From: Isochrysis galbana
Taxonomy: Eukaryota; Haptophyta; Isochrysidales; Isochrysidaceae
Direction of reading: 5' to 3'
DNA length: 64,000 bases
Assembly (NCBI GenBank): GCA_018136815.1
Contig: CM030931.1
Coordinates: 3,029,801-3,093,800 of the forward strand
Shown here: positions 1 to 9,993 of the stretch, in pieces
Position numbering within the stretch: position 1 is the first letter of the stretch
Layout: every line of letters starts with the position of its first letter
Program-made: the position numbers and the translations under genes
The notes under the pieces: generated by a model
What the model was told of the DNA's origin: nothing
Database searches by the model: none
What the model saw: only the letters and a program-made list of their open reading frames with translations

Positions 1-957
1 GTGGCGCATGGTGCCTCTCCTTGAGATGGGGAGTATCGTCGTAATACTGCGCATACATGTTGTCATCACGATCGTCACCGTCCGCATCCTCATGATGCCT
101 CGCCGATGCGTCGCAGTGCATCTTGCGTGGGCCACAGTCTTCACAGTCGCTTGCAAACGCACATTGATGGAATGCCGAACCTATGCCATGGAATTACATG
201 GTCAGAAGGGGGACACACAGCGGGGATGGGGGGGCGGAACAGAACGGGCCGTGTGCAATAGATTGGGAAATACGCTCACCCTCGCCACCATCGTCACATG
301 TACCGTCGTTGGTGAAGGCGCAGTTGAAGACATCGTTGCGGCAGAGCTCAACGATGCCATCCTCGCACGGTTCGCCAGACGCACGCAGACCACAATCATG
401 GCAATCCGTCCCGAAAACACATGCTGATGTCTTTGCGCCTATCACGAGCAGCCATTGCCCCATGAGTGGGCATAGTCATCCAGTCATCACAATGCGCCTG
501 ATCTTATCATGAGACGTGGCAAGACTGTCGTCCAATGTGAACCCATAATCGTGGGTTTGAGCGCACTCACCGGGTCCGCCATCATCGCACTGGCCGGCAC
601 GGCTGTCCGAGCAGGAGTTGCTGCACAAGAAGATTCCAACCTCCTCCGTCCGTCGCGGTTTGCAATCGGCACAGTCCGTCCCAAGCTTGCAGCGGCCGCT
701 GTCCGAATCTGCCGCAGAAGACGGTGAGCAGGGAAGGCAAGGTGTGGGTGAGTGTTGTGGGGTTGGGGGTGGGGGGGACATGAGAGCCTTGGGTGAGGAT
801 TTTGCGGCTGGGCGGCTGCGCGCCGCTGACCTGGTCCCGAATCGTCGCAAATGCCGTCGCCGCTGAAGCGACACGTTTCGTCACAAAGGCAGTGCGGCTT
901 GTGGCACGACTCGCCAAGGACGCCGAGGGAGCAGAGGGCCAGCGCGAGGCGGCGCAT
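1..957 (-). CDS. Secreted cysteine-rich modular protein, 5' part (3' end outside window)
   Basis: Exons read on the minus strand are 957-831, 708-571, 423-280 and 180 to the window edge; all junctions are GT-AG and keep one frame. The protein starts MRRLALALCSLGVLGES, a short secretory signal. Repeated cysteine modules follow, each built as a DGxCDDGGPG-like motif, a spacer and then GTDCxDC: LGTDCADC, FGTDCHDCG and ASDCEDCGPR are visible. After the last module the sequence turns acidic and His/Asp-rich and is still open at base 1. Every intron is phase 1 and falls right after the CDDGGPG-type motif, so each internal exon is one symmetrical module. Proteins with this repeat are widespread and mostly uncharacterised in haptophytes, dinoflagellates and pelagophytes; an extracellular or endomembrane role is inferred. 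The function is unknown. Confidence 0.75.
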
Positions 958-2064
958 CGCGGCGGGCGCGCGCGAGAGAGACAGCGAGAGGGGAGGGGGG
1001 GGGGGGGCAGGAGAAAGAGAAAGGGGCGGGGCGGGCGGGGAGGGCGTGATGGGGGGGGGGGGGGGGGGAGGGGGGAAGGTCGCGGTCCGTCGAAAGGGGA
1101 CCCGTTTAGTACATTTTTAGAACGCCACGTAAATTTGTTGTTAGGGGATGAGATGTAGCAATACAGGTCCTGGATCCTGGATATAAACAATATATATACG
1201 CACACGTAACGCGTCATGCAAGGGCAAGGGCGGGTCGTCCCACGTTTAGCGGACATCCTCCTGTGGTCTATCCCTAGATTGGGAAACGTTTTTGTCATGT
1301 GTCATGTTTGTGGTGTAAAGTACCTAGCATCTAAGTATTTGGCCGAAGTTGCAGGCCCCGTCGTCCGGTTCATGGATCGTCTCATCGTCTCGCACCGCGC
1401 CCGGTCTACATAGTACATAGAGCGCTTGGCCGATCCTCGCGATGATGTCCATCATCTCCCCTGCTCTAGGCACCAGATGAAGGTCGGGCGTCCGATAGCG
1501 CGGACGGATCTCGAGGGAATCGCGTGTCATGAGTCATGATCATGAGTCATGAAACGACGGCCCCGAAATAGAAACGACCTTATCGGCCCCGCGGCGCAAC
1601 CGCCAGTTCTGTACTTTAAGAGGGAGACCTCACCCGCGGAGCACCCCATGCACTGTCGCATTCGCGAATCGACACTCGCTATAGCTATAGCTATAGTCGC
1701 TAGAATTCTCTTTCGTTCGTCGTTCGGTATTTATCGTTATAATTCTCTGCGTTCTCTCGTTCTCGGTCAAAAGCTTCGCGTGGACGCCTAAGACCTTGAT
1801 ATCTTCACATTAGACATTAGACATTAGGAGTATGAGAATATTCAGCAAAATCCCAGCAATGTCGCAAGAATCTGGATCCGTACTCCGTACTGCTAGGCGA
1901 CTACTCTCTACTCTCTACTCTTAAAAAGATACGTACCGGAGGGGGCCCGACACTCAGATACGGCGCGGGGGGCCCCGGCCCTGCCCCCCCGGCCCATTAT
2001 AACTTTATAACATCTCGGCGTATATATCACAGTGTACTAGTACTATACTTACAGAGAGTCATAG
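958..2064. other. Intergenic, no gene seen
   Basis: The first 150 bases are purine-rich with G homopolymers (around 990-1080), in the likely promoter and 5' leader of the cysteine-rich gene. The remainder has short simple repeats such as CTATAG iterations near 1678-1698 and CTACTCT iterations near 1903-1922. No convincing ORF or RNA gene was seen. Confidence 0.5.
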
Positions 2065-4421
2065 AACTATAAGTTTATACTTGGTTGACCCATGGAGGGG
2101 CACGAGCCCCCCCCTCTCTCCCTCTCCACTCCTCCCCTGCCATGGGGGAGGAACCACCCATCCTCATGGCACGCCTGATGACTTGCCGGGAGGCCACTGC
2201 CCTACTGACCCACTCCCTTCCCCACAGGCTCGCCCCATTCGCCCATCCTGGCATCCTGGCCCCTCGTGACCAGCCCATCGCTCCAACCCCCCCTCCCCCG
2301 CTGGTCGACAGGCAGACAGGTGCAGAGTGGGGGCCCTTGAGGCCGAGGAGCGCCAGCGAGGGAGAGGCAGGGGAGGCCATGGCCCAGTCCCAGCCTCCTC
2401 TGCCCCCAGAGCTGGCCTCCAGGAGCCTCCAGGGCTCGCCAGGGGCAGCTGCAGGCCTGCCGCAGGCGCGCCATCGCGCGTGCCGCTGTTGTATTCAGGC
2501 CTCTCGGCGTGAATATTTCGGCATGAGCGCGCTCCTTCTTCGTTATATATCGTCTTCTATGTTCGTCGTGGTCACGCAAGGCGTGCCGATTCGGATTCTC
2601 CGTGGGCTCCAGTCCTGGTTCGCCGATTTTCGTCTCGAAATTCGAAGATTTGAGTTTTTTTTTACCGTTACGGTAATTGTCCACGCGTTTAAGGTAAGAG
2701 ATGCAGGTAACAGAACTGGCCCCCCCCCCTTCTGCAGTTCCCTCCCCTTCTGCAGTTCCCTCCCCCTTCTGCAGTTCCCTCCCCCTTCTGCAGTTCCCTC
2801 CCCCTTCTGCAGTTCCCCTCTTCCCCTCTCTCCATTCCCTGATTTTCTCGGGCCAGGCCGGGAAAAATACGTGAATGTGAGGGAGGATTGGGTCAGCATT
2901 GTGATTCCCCCCTCCGCGGTTTCCCCCCCCTTCCGCAACTCTCCTCCCTCCCCTCTCTCCACTCCCTGATTTTCCCGGGCCAGGCCGGGAAAAATACGTG
3001 AATGTGAGGGAGGATTGGGTCAGTGTTGCGATCTCACCCCCCTCGGCAGTTTCTCCTCCGCTCCTCCCCTCCCCCCCCCTCCGCTCCTCCCCTTCCCCTC
3101 CGCTGTTCCCCCCCCTCCGCCGTTCCCTTCCCCCCCCCTCCGCGCGGTTCCCCCCCCCTCCGCGCGCCGAGACGGCGGCCCTTCCCCCCTCCGCGCGCCG
3201 AGACGGCGGCCCTTCCCCCCCCCTCCGCAGATTTCCTTCCCCTCCTCCGCCGTTCCCCCCCCCTCCGCGCGCCGAGACGGCGGCTCTCTTCCGCGTCCGC
3301 GCGTTGAGGCGCCGTCTTCTCTTCCCTCAACCCCCCCGCGCGAAAGTCCCCCAGCGCGTCCCCCAGCGTCACTCAGCGTCTCCCAGTGTCTCTCAGCGCC
3401 CCCCCCCTGTCCGTCAGCGATGTCCCGCAGCGCGTCTTGCAGCGTCCTTCAGTGTCCTTCTGCGTCCTTCAGCGCTGTCCCGCAGCGCTTCCTTCAGCGT
3501 CCTTCGGCGCTGCCTCGCGAGACTCGAGGCAGGACTCGCGAGGGCACTGGATTTTACTCTGTAGTCCGAGCCGGAGTCCGAATTGTGTTTTGACCCCGAG
3601 CCCTCGTTCTCTCGCTCTCTCTCTCTCTCCTCTTTTTCTGGTGGGCACTCCTGAATCTGCTCACCAGAGGGGGTTCGTTTAACGTATGTTTCCAGCCTGT
3701 TACCGTGAATGTTTGAGTGCAGAGTGTTGGTTTGTGTGGTTTTACCCATTGTATCGCCTGTTGGTGACCTGCAGCCCCTGAGTACCCCCAAGCCCCGAGC
3801 CTTCCGAGTCGTCCTTTCGAGTCTACGAGTCCCTACGAGTCCCAAGTAAGCGGTAACTGCTCGCCGCGCCCTTTCTTACATCCTCCGTCCCTCCGATTCG
3901 CGTTCCGTGCCACTCTCCCGTCCATTCCACATATGCCCGTCATTTGCCCTCCCCGTCCTCCCGATGAGCCCGTTCCGGGCTCCCCGGACGAACCGTGCGC
4001 CGCGCTAGCCGCCGGTGCGCCCTCGCGACTCGTTTCCAAAGAGGAAACGAGCTTCGCTCCGACAGCCGCAGGAGAGGGGAGAGAGAGCGCGGAGAAGGGG
4101 GTGGGCGGAACGAGAGCTCCGCTCACCGAAAAATAGGTAAGTCCCGCACCTGTTTACAGGATAAGTCGGGGCTGAGGCCGCCGCCCACTCGGAGACACAG
4201 AAGGAAGAGGGGGAATGATCACCGGGGGGAGGCTCGGGCCACCGGACCATATCTAAGCCCATCACCCCTATCGCCTATCCCCCTAGTAGTGCACGGTGGG
4301 AGTCGCCTTATGGCGGGGGGAGAAGGGCCGGGGAAGTGGGGGTGTAGAAAGTTTCCTACGTGAGTAGAAAGTAGAGGGTCCACGGCCGCGTGTGCGGTGA
4401 GATTATTAAAAGGTTTAATTA
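2065..4421 (+). mobile_element. Retroposon R-a (long copy, 2.36 kb)
   Basis: This is the longest hairpin-first copy of the dispersed family called R here. It begins with a hairpin (2065-2086) followed by CCATGGAGGGGCACGAGCC and ends in the family tail ATTAAAAGGTTT. The flanks ACTTACAGAGAGTCATAGA (left) and ACTTACAGGGAGTCATAGA (right, 4422-4440) differ at one base and look like a target-site duplication. The centre (about 2700-3560) is pyrimidine-rich with repeated CTTCTGCAGTTCCCTCCCC units and CCGCGCGCCGAGACGGCGG units. The last 400 bases match the ends of R-e and R-g, including AAAAATAGGTAAGTCC. No intact protein is predicted. The internal sequence not shared with the short copies may be a nested insertion or the ancestral body. 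Confidence 0.75.
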
Positions 4422-4440
4422 ACTTACAGGGAGTCATAGA

Positions 4441-4915
4441 GGCAGACGATAGACGCCCCCCGCTGTGTTGGGGGCTGTGTTTGGCTGTGTTTCTACGAAA
4501 TGCACACACAGCCTGTGTTTCCTGTTCTTGGAGAAGCCCCGACTGTTTCCCACCTAGGATGCAAATACCAATAAACTTGATTTTTCATATTTATAATCAA
4601 TATCAATACGCGACACTCAATACTCGTCTCCGTCTGGTACTCCGTATGTACTAGATTTTTTACAACGACATCATCCTATCATCCTATTAGTATGTACTCC
4701 TACTATGTACTCGAGTCCCCCCTGCCCCCCCGCCCACCGGCGCCTACCCCCCCCCCTCCCCCTCCTCCCCCCCACCCCCCAATTCGCGCTCCCCCCCCCC
4801 GCCCTCCCCGGCAGTTTGAGCGCCTCTCTACAGACAGGGCAGGACTGGGCTGGGCTGCCGCAGGCTGCTCTCTCGCTTGGGCTGAGCGAGCGAGCGGGGA
4901 GGGGCGCGTGGTGCA
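4441..4915. other. Intergenic, upstream of MIS12
   Basis: No gene seen. It contains a short AT-rich stretch (4560-4690) and then a C-rich tract (4719-4810) that leads into the MIS12 start. This is the likely promoter and 5' leader; no TATA box is convincingly placed. Confidence 0.4.
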
Positions 4916-6123
4916 ATGCAGCCGGTGCGCGAGGATGCGGTAGCTTTCCTCGGCTTCGAGCCGCTCTCCGTCCTTGACGAGATGCGCAATGCCTTCATCG
5001 ACTGTGCGTGACTTACTCACCTGGAGCGCTGCCGCTGGCGCTGCTCTGCGTTTGCATCTGTGGGATGGGCGGCCGGCGAATCGGGCATGAGTAAGCGGCG
5101 AGGCCGGGAAAGAGAGCTCAGCAGTCGCCCCGCCATCGCAGATGTCCGTGAGAGTGCTGACGGTGTGGAGGCCGCGCTCAACCAGATACCAGAACTTGCT
5201 GGTCTACAGGATGAGATCAAACAGGTGCGTCTTAGGATGCCAGCTGCGGCGAGCGTACGCTGTGCCGTCGAGAGGACAGCTGTGCGGGACTGAACATTAT
5301 GCCGCAACCTCTTTCAGGGAGTCGATCGCTGGGTTATGAAGATGGATCGCGCTGGGGATTCCAGCTTTGACCGGTTCGAGAGCCAGGCACTCAAGGAGAC
5401 CTTTGATATCCCACATGACTTGCAGCTGGTACGACATCATCATGTTTGCATGCCATGCTTGCATGAGCGCTGGACGCAACGCGCAGTCGAATGCGTAAAT
5501 CAGCTGACCGGTTGCGCACCTCGACGTCTCGCAGGTACCATATTCTGATCAGCTCATCCAGCAGAGTGGCGATGACGCTGAGACTGCGGAGCTGTGGCAC
5601 CAGCTGCAGCAACGTGTCGCCCAAAAGCGTCAGCTGAAGCGGAGGCTTGCCGCAGTGCGAAGATTAGAACTTGCATGGGAGGCTCAGCGCGCCAGCTTTG
5701 AGCAGGTCGCAAATCTCTACAAGCCCGAAGGTATGTTGAACCACTTGGCCAATCCTGTAGCTATGTGGATTCGCAAGCACCCGCATGGAACGTTGCAAGA
5801 CCCGTATGAAGCATTGCTACATCCACCCATGCGCAGATGTTGAGGCGATCCTTCAAAAGGCGCGCCATCTGCACGAGACTCTGCGAGCGGGTCTTAGCAC
5901 AGACTGTGCGTTGGCATCGGCTGGCAGGGTGGAGAATGCGATTTTCGACCTTGAGGATGATCGCTCGAAGAACCTACACCACCGTAAGGTGATAAACACG
6001 GTGAGTGTCAACGATTTACAGCGGCTTTCATCAGTGCTCTGCACATAGGAAGGATCTCCATCGAGACGACGCCTCGAGGTTGAATTTCCACGACCACGCG
6101 AGGCTCTCCGGCAACTTACGTGA
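4916..6123 (+). CDS. MIS12: Kinetochore protein MIS12/Mtw1 homologue, six exons
   Basis: Exons 4916-5003, 5142-5224, 5318-5428, 5535-5730, 5837-5988 and 6049-6123 join through GT-AG introns into one 234-residue frame. The N-terminus AFLGFEPLSVLDEMRNAF matches the start of Mis12/Mtw1 proteins (acidic/aromatic LGF-P, then an amphipathic helix). Exon 3 gives SFDRFESQALKETFDIP, the family signature (Fungal Mtw1: DKNFDKFELYVLRN-type). Exons 4 and 5 form a coiled coil (ELWHQLQQRVAQKRQLKRRL), as expected. Human MIS12 is 205 residues, so the length fits. The role known for the family is scaffolding of the Mis12 complex, which links the CENP-A centromere to KNL1 and Ndc80. The reading is assembled by hand from short exons; motif order and consistent phases make it strong. 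It ends in a basic tail. Confidence 0.85.
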
Positions 6124-6555
6124 GTAGTTTGGACTTGCATTGTGGGCGCCACACCCCTTGCTTTGTGGGCGCCACACCTCAAGTTGTTCTGGTGTGGTGT
6201 TGCTCTGAGCGCAGGGAACGCTAGTCGATGTTCTTGAAAAAGTCAATTATCAGCCGCTGTTTCTACTTTGCTCATGATCGGCTGGTCCGGTTGTCTACAG
6301 TCACTAAGATGTGGAATGATGCGCCACGCGCCACTAATTATAAGGCTTTAGCTACTTTTGCTTTATCACTTATCAGTATCAGGCGTTTAGCGTTTAAAAA
6401 CATTTGACATTTGAAGATTCAGGCTACTTCTACTACTGCTAACTATAAAGGACCATGTCCTCACGGTACAGATTCCCGCCAACACCTTTACCTTTACTAC
6501 TATACACTATACCCTATTTATCTATACCCTAGAACACTCACCACCTTTAAGGTGT
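6124..6555. other. Intergenic, 3' of MIS12
   Basis: Contains a duplicated 15-mer TGTGGGCGCCACACC (near 6141 and 6164; each is itself palindromic around GGCGCC) and AT-rich sequence. No gene seen. Confidence 0.4.
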
Positions 6556-6759
6556 CGAACACGCGATGACTATGGGCTCGTAGGCAGAGGGCCGTTCGAC
6601 CGAGCCGGCAGCTGACGCGGCCGTAAAAGAGTCGTTGTTGGTTGCGGGCGGGAAAATGTCAGAGAGGGCGACAGCCTGGAACGAATTTCGGCTAACTCTC
6701 ATCAAGCCGTTGGAGCGGGCGCACTAGCGCTCGGCTGCGATCGGCGCAAGAAATTCGAC

Positions 6760-7330
6760 GAGTGCCACTCTATGTACAAGGTGATGGAGAGCCTTTGGAG
6801 GGACGAGCTCGACAAGCGGACGGCCGTGTCGCCGTGACGGTGGCCGACGGACCGCGACGGACGCCTCTCGCCTCGGTCGGGCATGTCGGGGGTCATGCGG
6901 AGACAGTGGGGCAGACGCACCGTGCTAGGACGTCTCTTGAAAAACTTTCCACGTCGGAATGGTCGATGTATGTGTGTGACGACGTCGGTCGACAGGCCGG
7001 GCCAGAAGTAGCGGGCGCGAAGGAGATTGATCATACGCGAGACTCCTGGGTGGCCTAAGTAGTCGTGGTAGGCTCGTAGGTAGCGCGCTCGGAGCGCCTT
7101 GGGGACGTAGAGCCGTGGAGAGTTAGGAGAGTCGACCCTGTAGAGTAGGCCCGCGGCAGAGGCGGTCCACTTAGGATCGTTTCTCGCCGAGTCGGAAGTG
7201 ACGGCGCCTGGGAGGGCTTGTTGTGCGTATTCGTCGAGGCGGGTAGCCTCGACGATCTCGCCGAGCGTAGGCGTGCCCACGGCGAGGTAATCGGCCGAGA
7301 TAAAGGCCGTGTCGACGGTGGTCAGTCCTA
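6760..7330 (-). pseudogene. Integrase zinc-binding linker fragment
   Basis: The minus-strand frame reads SADYLAVGTPTLGEIVEATR, then LLYRV and HDYLGHPGVSRMINLLRARY, then FWPGL. This is the HHCC zinc-binding module between RNase H and integrase of Gypsy-type elements. The expected CxxC after FWPGL is missing: the frame reads HIHRPFRRGK instead, so the module is broken. The catalytic integrase core is absent. Confidence 0.75.
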
Positions 7331-8791
7331 AATCCCGGGACTCCGCCTGTCTGCGTCGGGCGGTGAGGGTCCGGGTGACCGTAGCGACCGTGACAGCGTC
7401 CTGCCTATCCCGGAGGCGGCGGCCAGGAGGTTGGCGAAGATGCCCCGGGTGTCGCAGCCGACAGAGAGCGCCCTCTCGAGGTTCATGGAGAACTTGAGGC
7501 GGTAGCTACCCCAGGCTGCGGCCGCGGTCTCCGTCGAGTCGGACTTGAGGTCTTTGGGGAATTTGAGGCCGCACAGCTGCTCGGTAATGCGGGCCTGGTA
7601 GTTGGGGTTATACTTGGACTTGGACCGGGATTCGAGCCACCTAGGGATATAAGTGGCGGTGAAGAAGACGCGGCAGTGCCACTCTTGGCCGGATCGAGAG
7701 ACCGGACTTTGGAGGACTTGGTGGATATGCTCGAAGTGCGGCGAGTCTCGGTAGAGCGAGGCGACTTGAAAGGCCTCGTAGCCTAGGAGGTTCATCCACT
7801 CGGCGTTGATGATGTCACGCTCGCCGTCCGGGGCGTACCCTGGGTCGGGTGGATGCTCGAGCTTTGGCGCCGACGTCAGCGGTACCGCGCGGAGGCCCAT
7901 GGTCGACAGCGGCGGGGCGCTCGTGTCCTCGCGGCGAGGCGTGAAGTGGGGCCTTGGCGTGAAAGGCACCGGCGGGGTGGGGAGGTCCTCCAGGTACCCG
8001 TAGCCGGGAGCGGGGGTGAAGTCAGCCCGAGAGGAGGAGCGAGGGGCGTAAGGGAGCACCCCTACCGAGGTGCGAGGTGGGGCGACCGCGTGAGGCGCTG
8101 AAGGACGTGCGGTCGATGAAGGGGGCGGTCTCGGCGCCGAAGGGGGTGCCGTCTCCGCTGCAGGCGTCGGGGTGGTAGAAGCCCGCAAGGCCCTGACGTG
8201 GGTGCTGAGGCCCGCTATCATCTCGAGGAGGGCGGCGTGCTCTCGGTCGCGTTTCTCATCGCGAAGTAGTTGGGAGTCGATCGAGGACTGCATGTGGGCG
8301 AGGCGGTCGGCTAAAAAGTCGGCGGCCGAAGGGGACTCGCTTACGTGTTCCCACGCGCTGTCTTCAAGCGGGTGGACTTGGGGGTCGGGCCTCGGGCTGC
8401 CCAAGGTCCCGAGAGAGGTGAGCTCGGTTCGATCGCGGAGTGGATCCACGAGCAGCGGCTCGTCAGACGGAGCGGCGGATGGCGCCGCCGTGTTAGAAGG
8501 ACCTTGCGGAGGCTCGGAGCCGCCGGTTCCGACGAAGTGGACCCCTTGTGGCCCGAAAGAAGTTCCCGCTGTTTCCACGGGCAGAAGTGGAGCGGGATTA
8601 TGGGGTGGCGCGGTCGTAGGCGCCAAGACGGAATTTGTGCTTGTCGAACACGCGATGACTACTGGCTCGTGGGCAGAGGGCCGTTCGATCGAGCCGGCAG
8701 CTGACGCGGCCGTGAAGGAGTCGGAGGTAGTTTCTTGCGGGAATATGTCTGAGAGGTCATAGTAGAAGTCGGGTCTGACAGCTTCTACCAT
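7328..8791 (-). pseudogene. Gag-like polyprotein, truncated
   Basis: A 487-codon open frame, rich in Pro/Ser/Ala in its first half. The conserved C-terminal block begins near AEWMNLLGYEAFQVASLY and continues through GQEWHCRVFF and QLCGLKFPKDLKSD to LERALSVGCDTRGIFANLL. The same block occurs in the gag of R-c (LERALALGCDHREIFTSLL), so both derive from one retrotransposon family. The capsid-like region stops abruptly near 7400, where the integrase piece begins. No zinc knuckle is seen. Confidence 0.7.
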
Positions 8792-9993
8792 CGAGTGAGA
8801 GGGACGAGAAGAGAGACGGAGGTTCGGAGGCTCACAACGCGCGGCGTTGGAGGGTAGGGCCGAGGCTAGCTAGCGAGCTAGAGGAAGAGAGAGAAGGAGA
8901 ATGAGAGCTTCTTAGGTCCAAGGTAGGCACGAGGGACTACAACGCAGGGACTCAAAAAAGGTCCTTCCGTCACACAGACACACACGAACTAAACCAAACA
9001 GGGCGAAAACTAACCACACTCAGGGCGGACTGTCAAGCGTCGGCACCAAGGCAACTCATCGGCGCACAGACACGCGAAACAGAGAAGTCGGAACACCGAG
9101 AGCAGACCTCGCTGTGGAGCTACCGCCGAGATACGAAGAGAAGACGGAAGACTACAACCGGTGCATGAAGAGAAGACGGAAGACAGTCATGGAACGTTTG
9201 ATGACATCGAAAGAAAGTAAGAGAAGGGGTAGAATGTCGCCGACGAGACCTTGAGGCTTAAAATAAACCACCGGTTAGAAGTAAAAGTCTGTCATCGTAT
9301 GGAATACGACAGGCAACTAACTATGGAGCTAACTACAGTTAAACATGTTTACTGTTCTATGACCCAAATAACCTGTATAGATATCCCAGCAAGAGCCCAA
9401 ATATCCCTGAAATATCTAGAGATATCTATGTGGAGCAAATCCACCCAAATATCCAAGACAAATATCCGGATACTTGTGCTTACCCCTACTCTCGTGTAGC
9501 GTGTAGCGTCCAACTCGTGCAGGGCGTCTGCAGGGAAGGGGGTGTCGGGAGGCGCGGCCGGCACGCCCGCGTCCGCGGGGGAGGCTGAGAGGGCGGCTGT
9601 CTCGAGGTCGGCGAGCGTGGGGGCGGGAGGCGTGCGGGCGGCCGGGGCCTAGGCCTAGGCGGGGTCCATGTGTGTACTGTGTAGGAGTACTGTGTACTGT
9701 GTGGGGAGAGAGAGATGGAGATGGAGAGCTTGGGCGGCTTGGGGCGCATGCGCGTGGCAGCGAGGGAAAGGGGGGGAGCGTCCCCCCGCGCGGGGGGGGG
9801 GGTGAGTTTTCTTTTCCCCCTTTCTTTCCTTCGGCCTAACTGCGCGCTGCGCGCCCCCTCGCTGCTCCGTCGCCGCTCACTAGAGTCTCTAGCGCAAACT
9901 AAAGCTCGCTGCTCATCAACTGGGAAAAAAACAAAAGCCTCGGCCGAGTCCGTCTTATCTAGCTCCGGCGGGTGCTGCGGCGGGTGCAGCGCG
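8792..9993. other. Intergenic with an AT-rich patch
   Basis: No gene seen. Bases 9355-9480 hold several CCAAATATCC-like motifs in both orientations, resembling the subterminal repeats of the hAT element at 38246-43902; no terminal inverted repeat or target duplication could be placed. The last 300 bases are GC-rich and contain the likely promoter of the coiled-coil gene. Confidence 0.4.

Larger units (their letters stand above)
6556..8791 (-). mobile_element. Gypsy-like LTR retrotransposon remnant (rearranged gag and integrase pieces)
   Basis: Three pieces are juxtaposed. On the minus strand a gag-like ORF (8791 to about 7400) runs into an integrase-linker segment (about 7330-6760). On the left, 6556-6640 repeats the sequence at 8643-8725, which lies inside the gag ORF near its N-terminal end. 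Bases 6662-6755 nearly copy 29835-29930, part of the gag in element R-c. No LTR pair and no reverse transcriptase are visible, so the element has lost most of pol by deletion. Confidence 0.7.

Noticed and set aside
2998..3593. Overlapping Pro/Ser/Arg-rich open frames in all plus frames
   Set aside because: They arise from C-rich simple repeats inside R-a; three frames are open at once, the mark of biased composition, not of coding.
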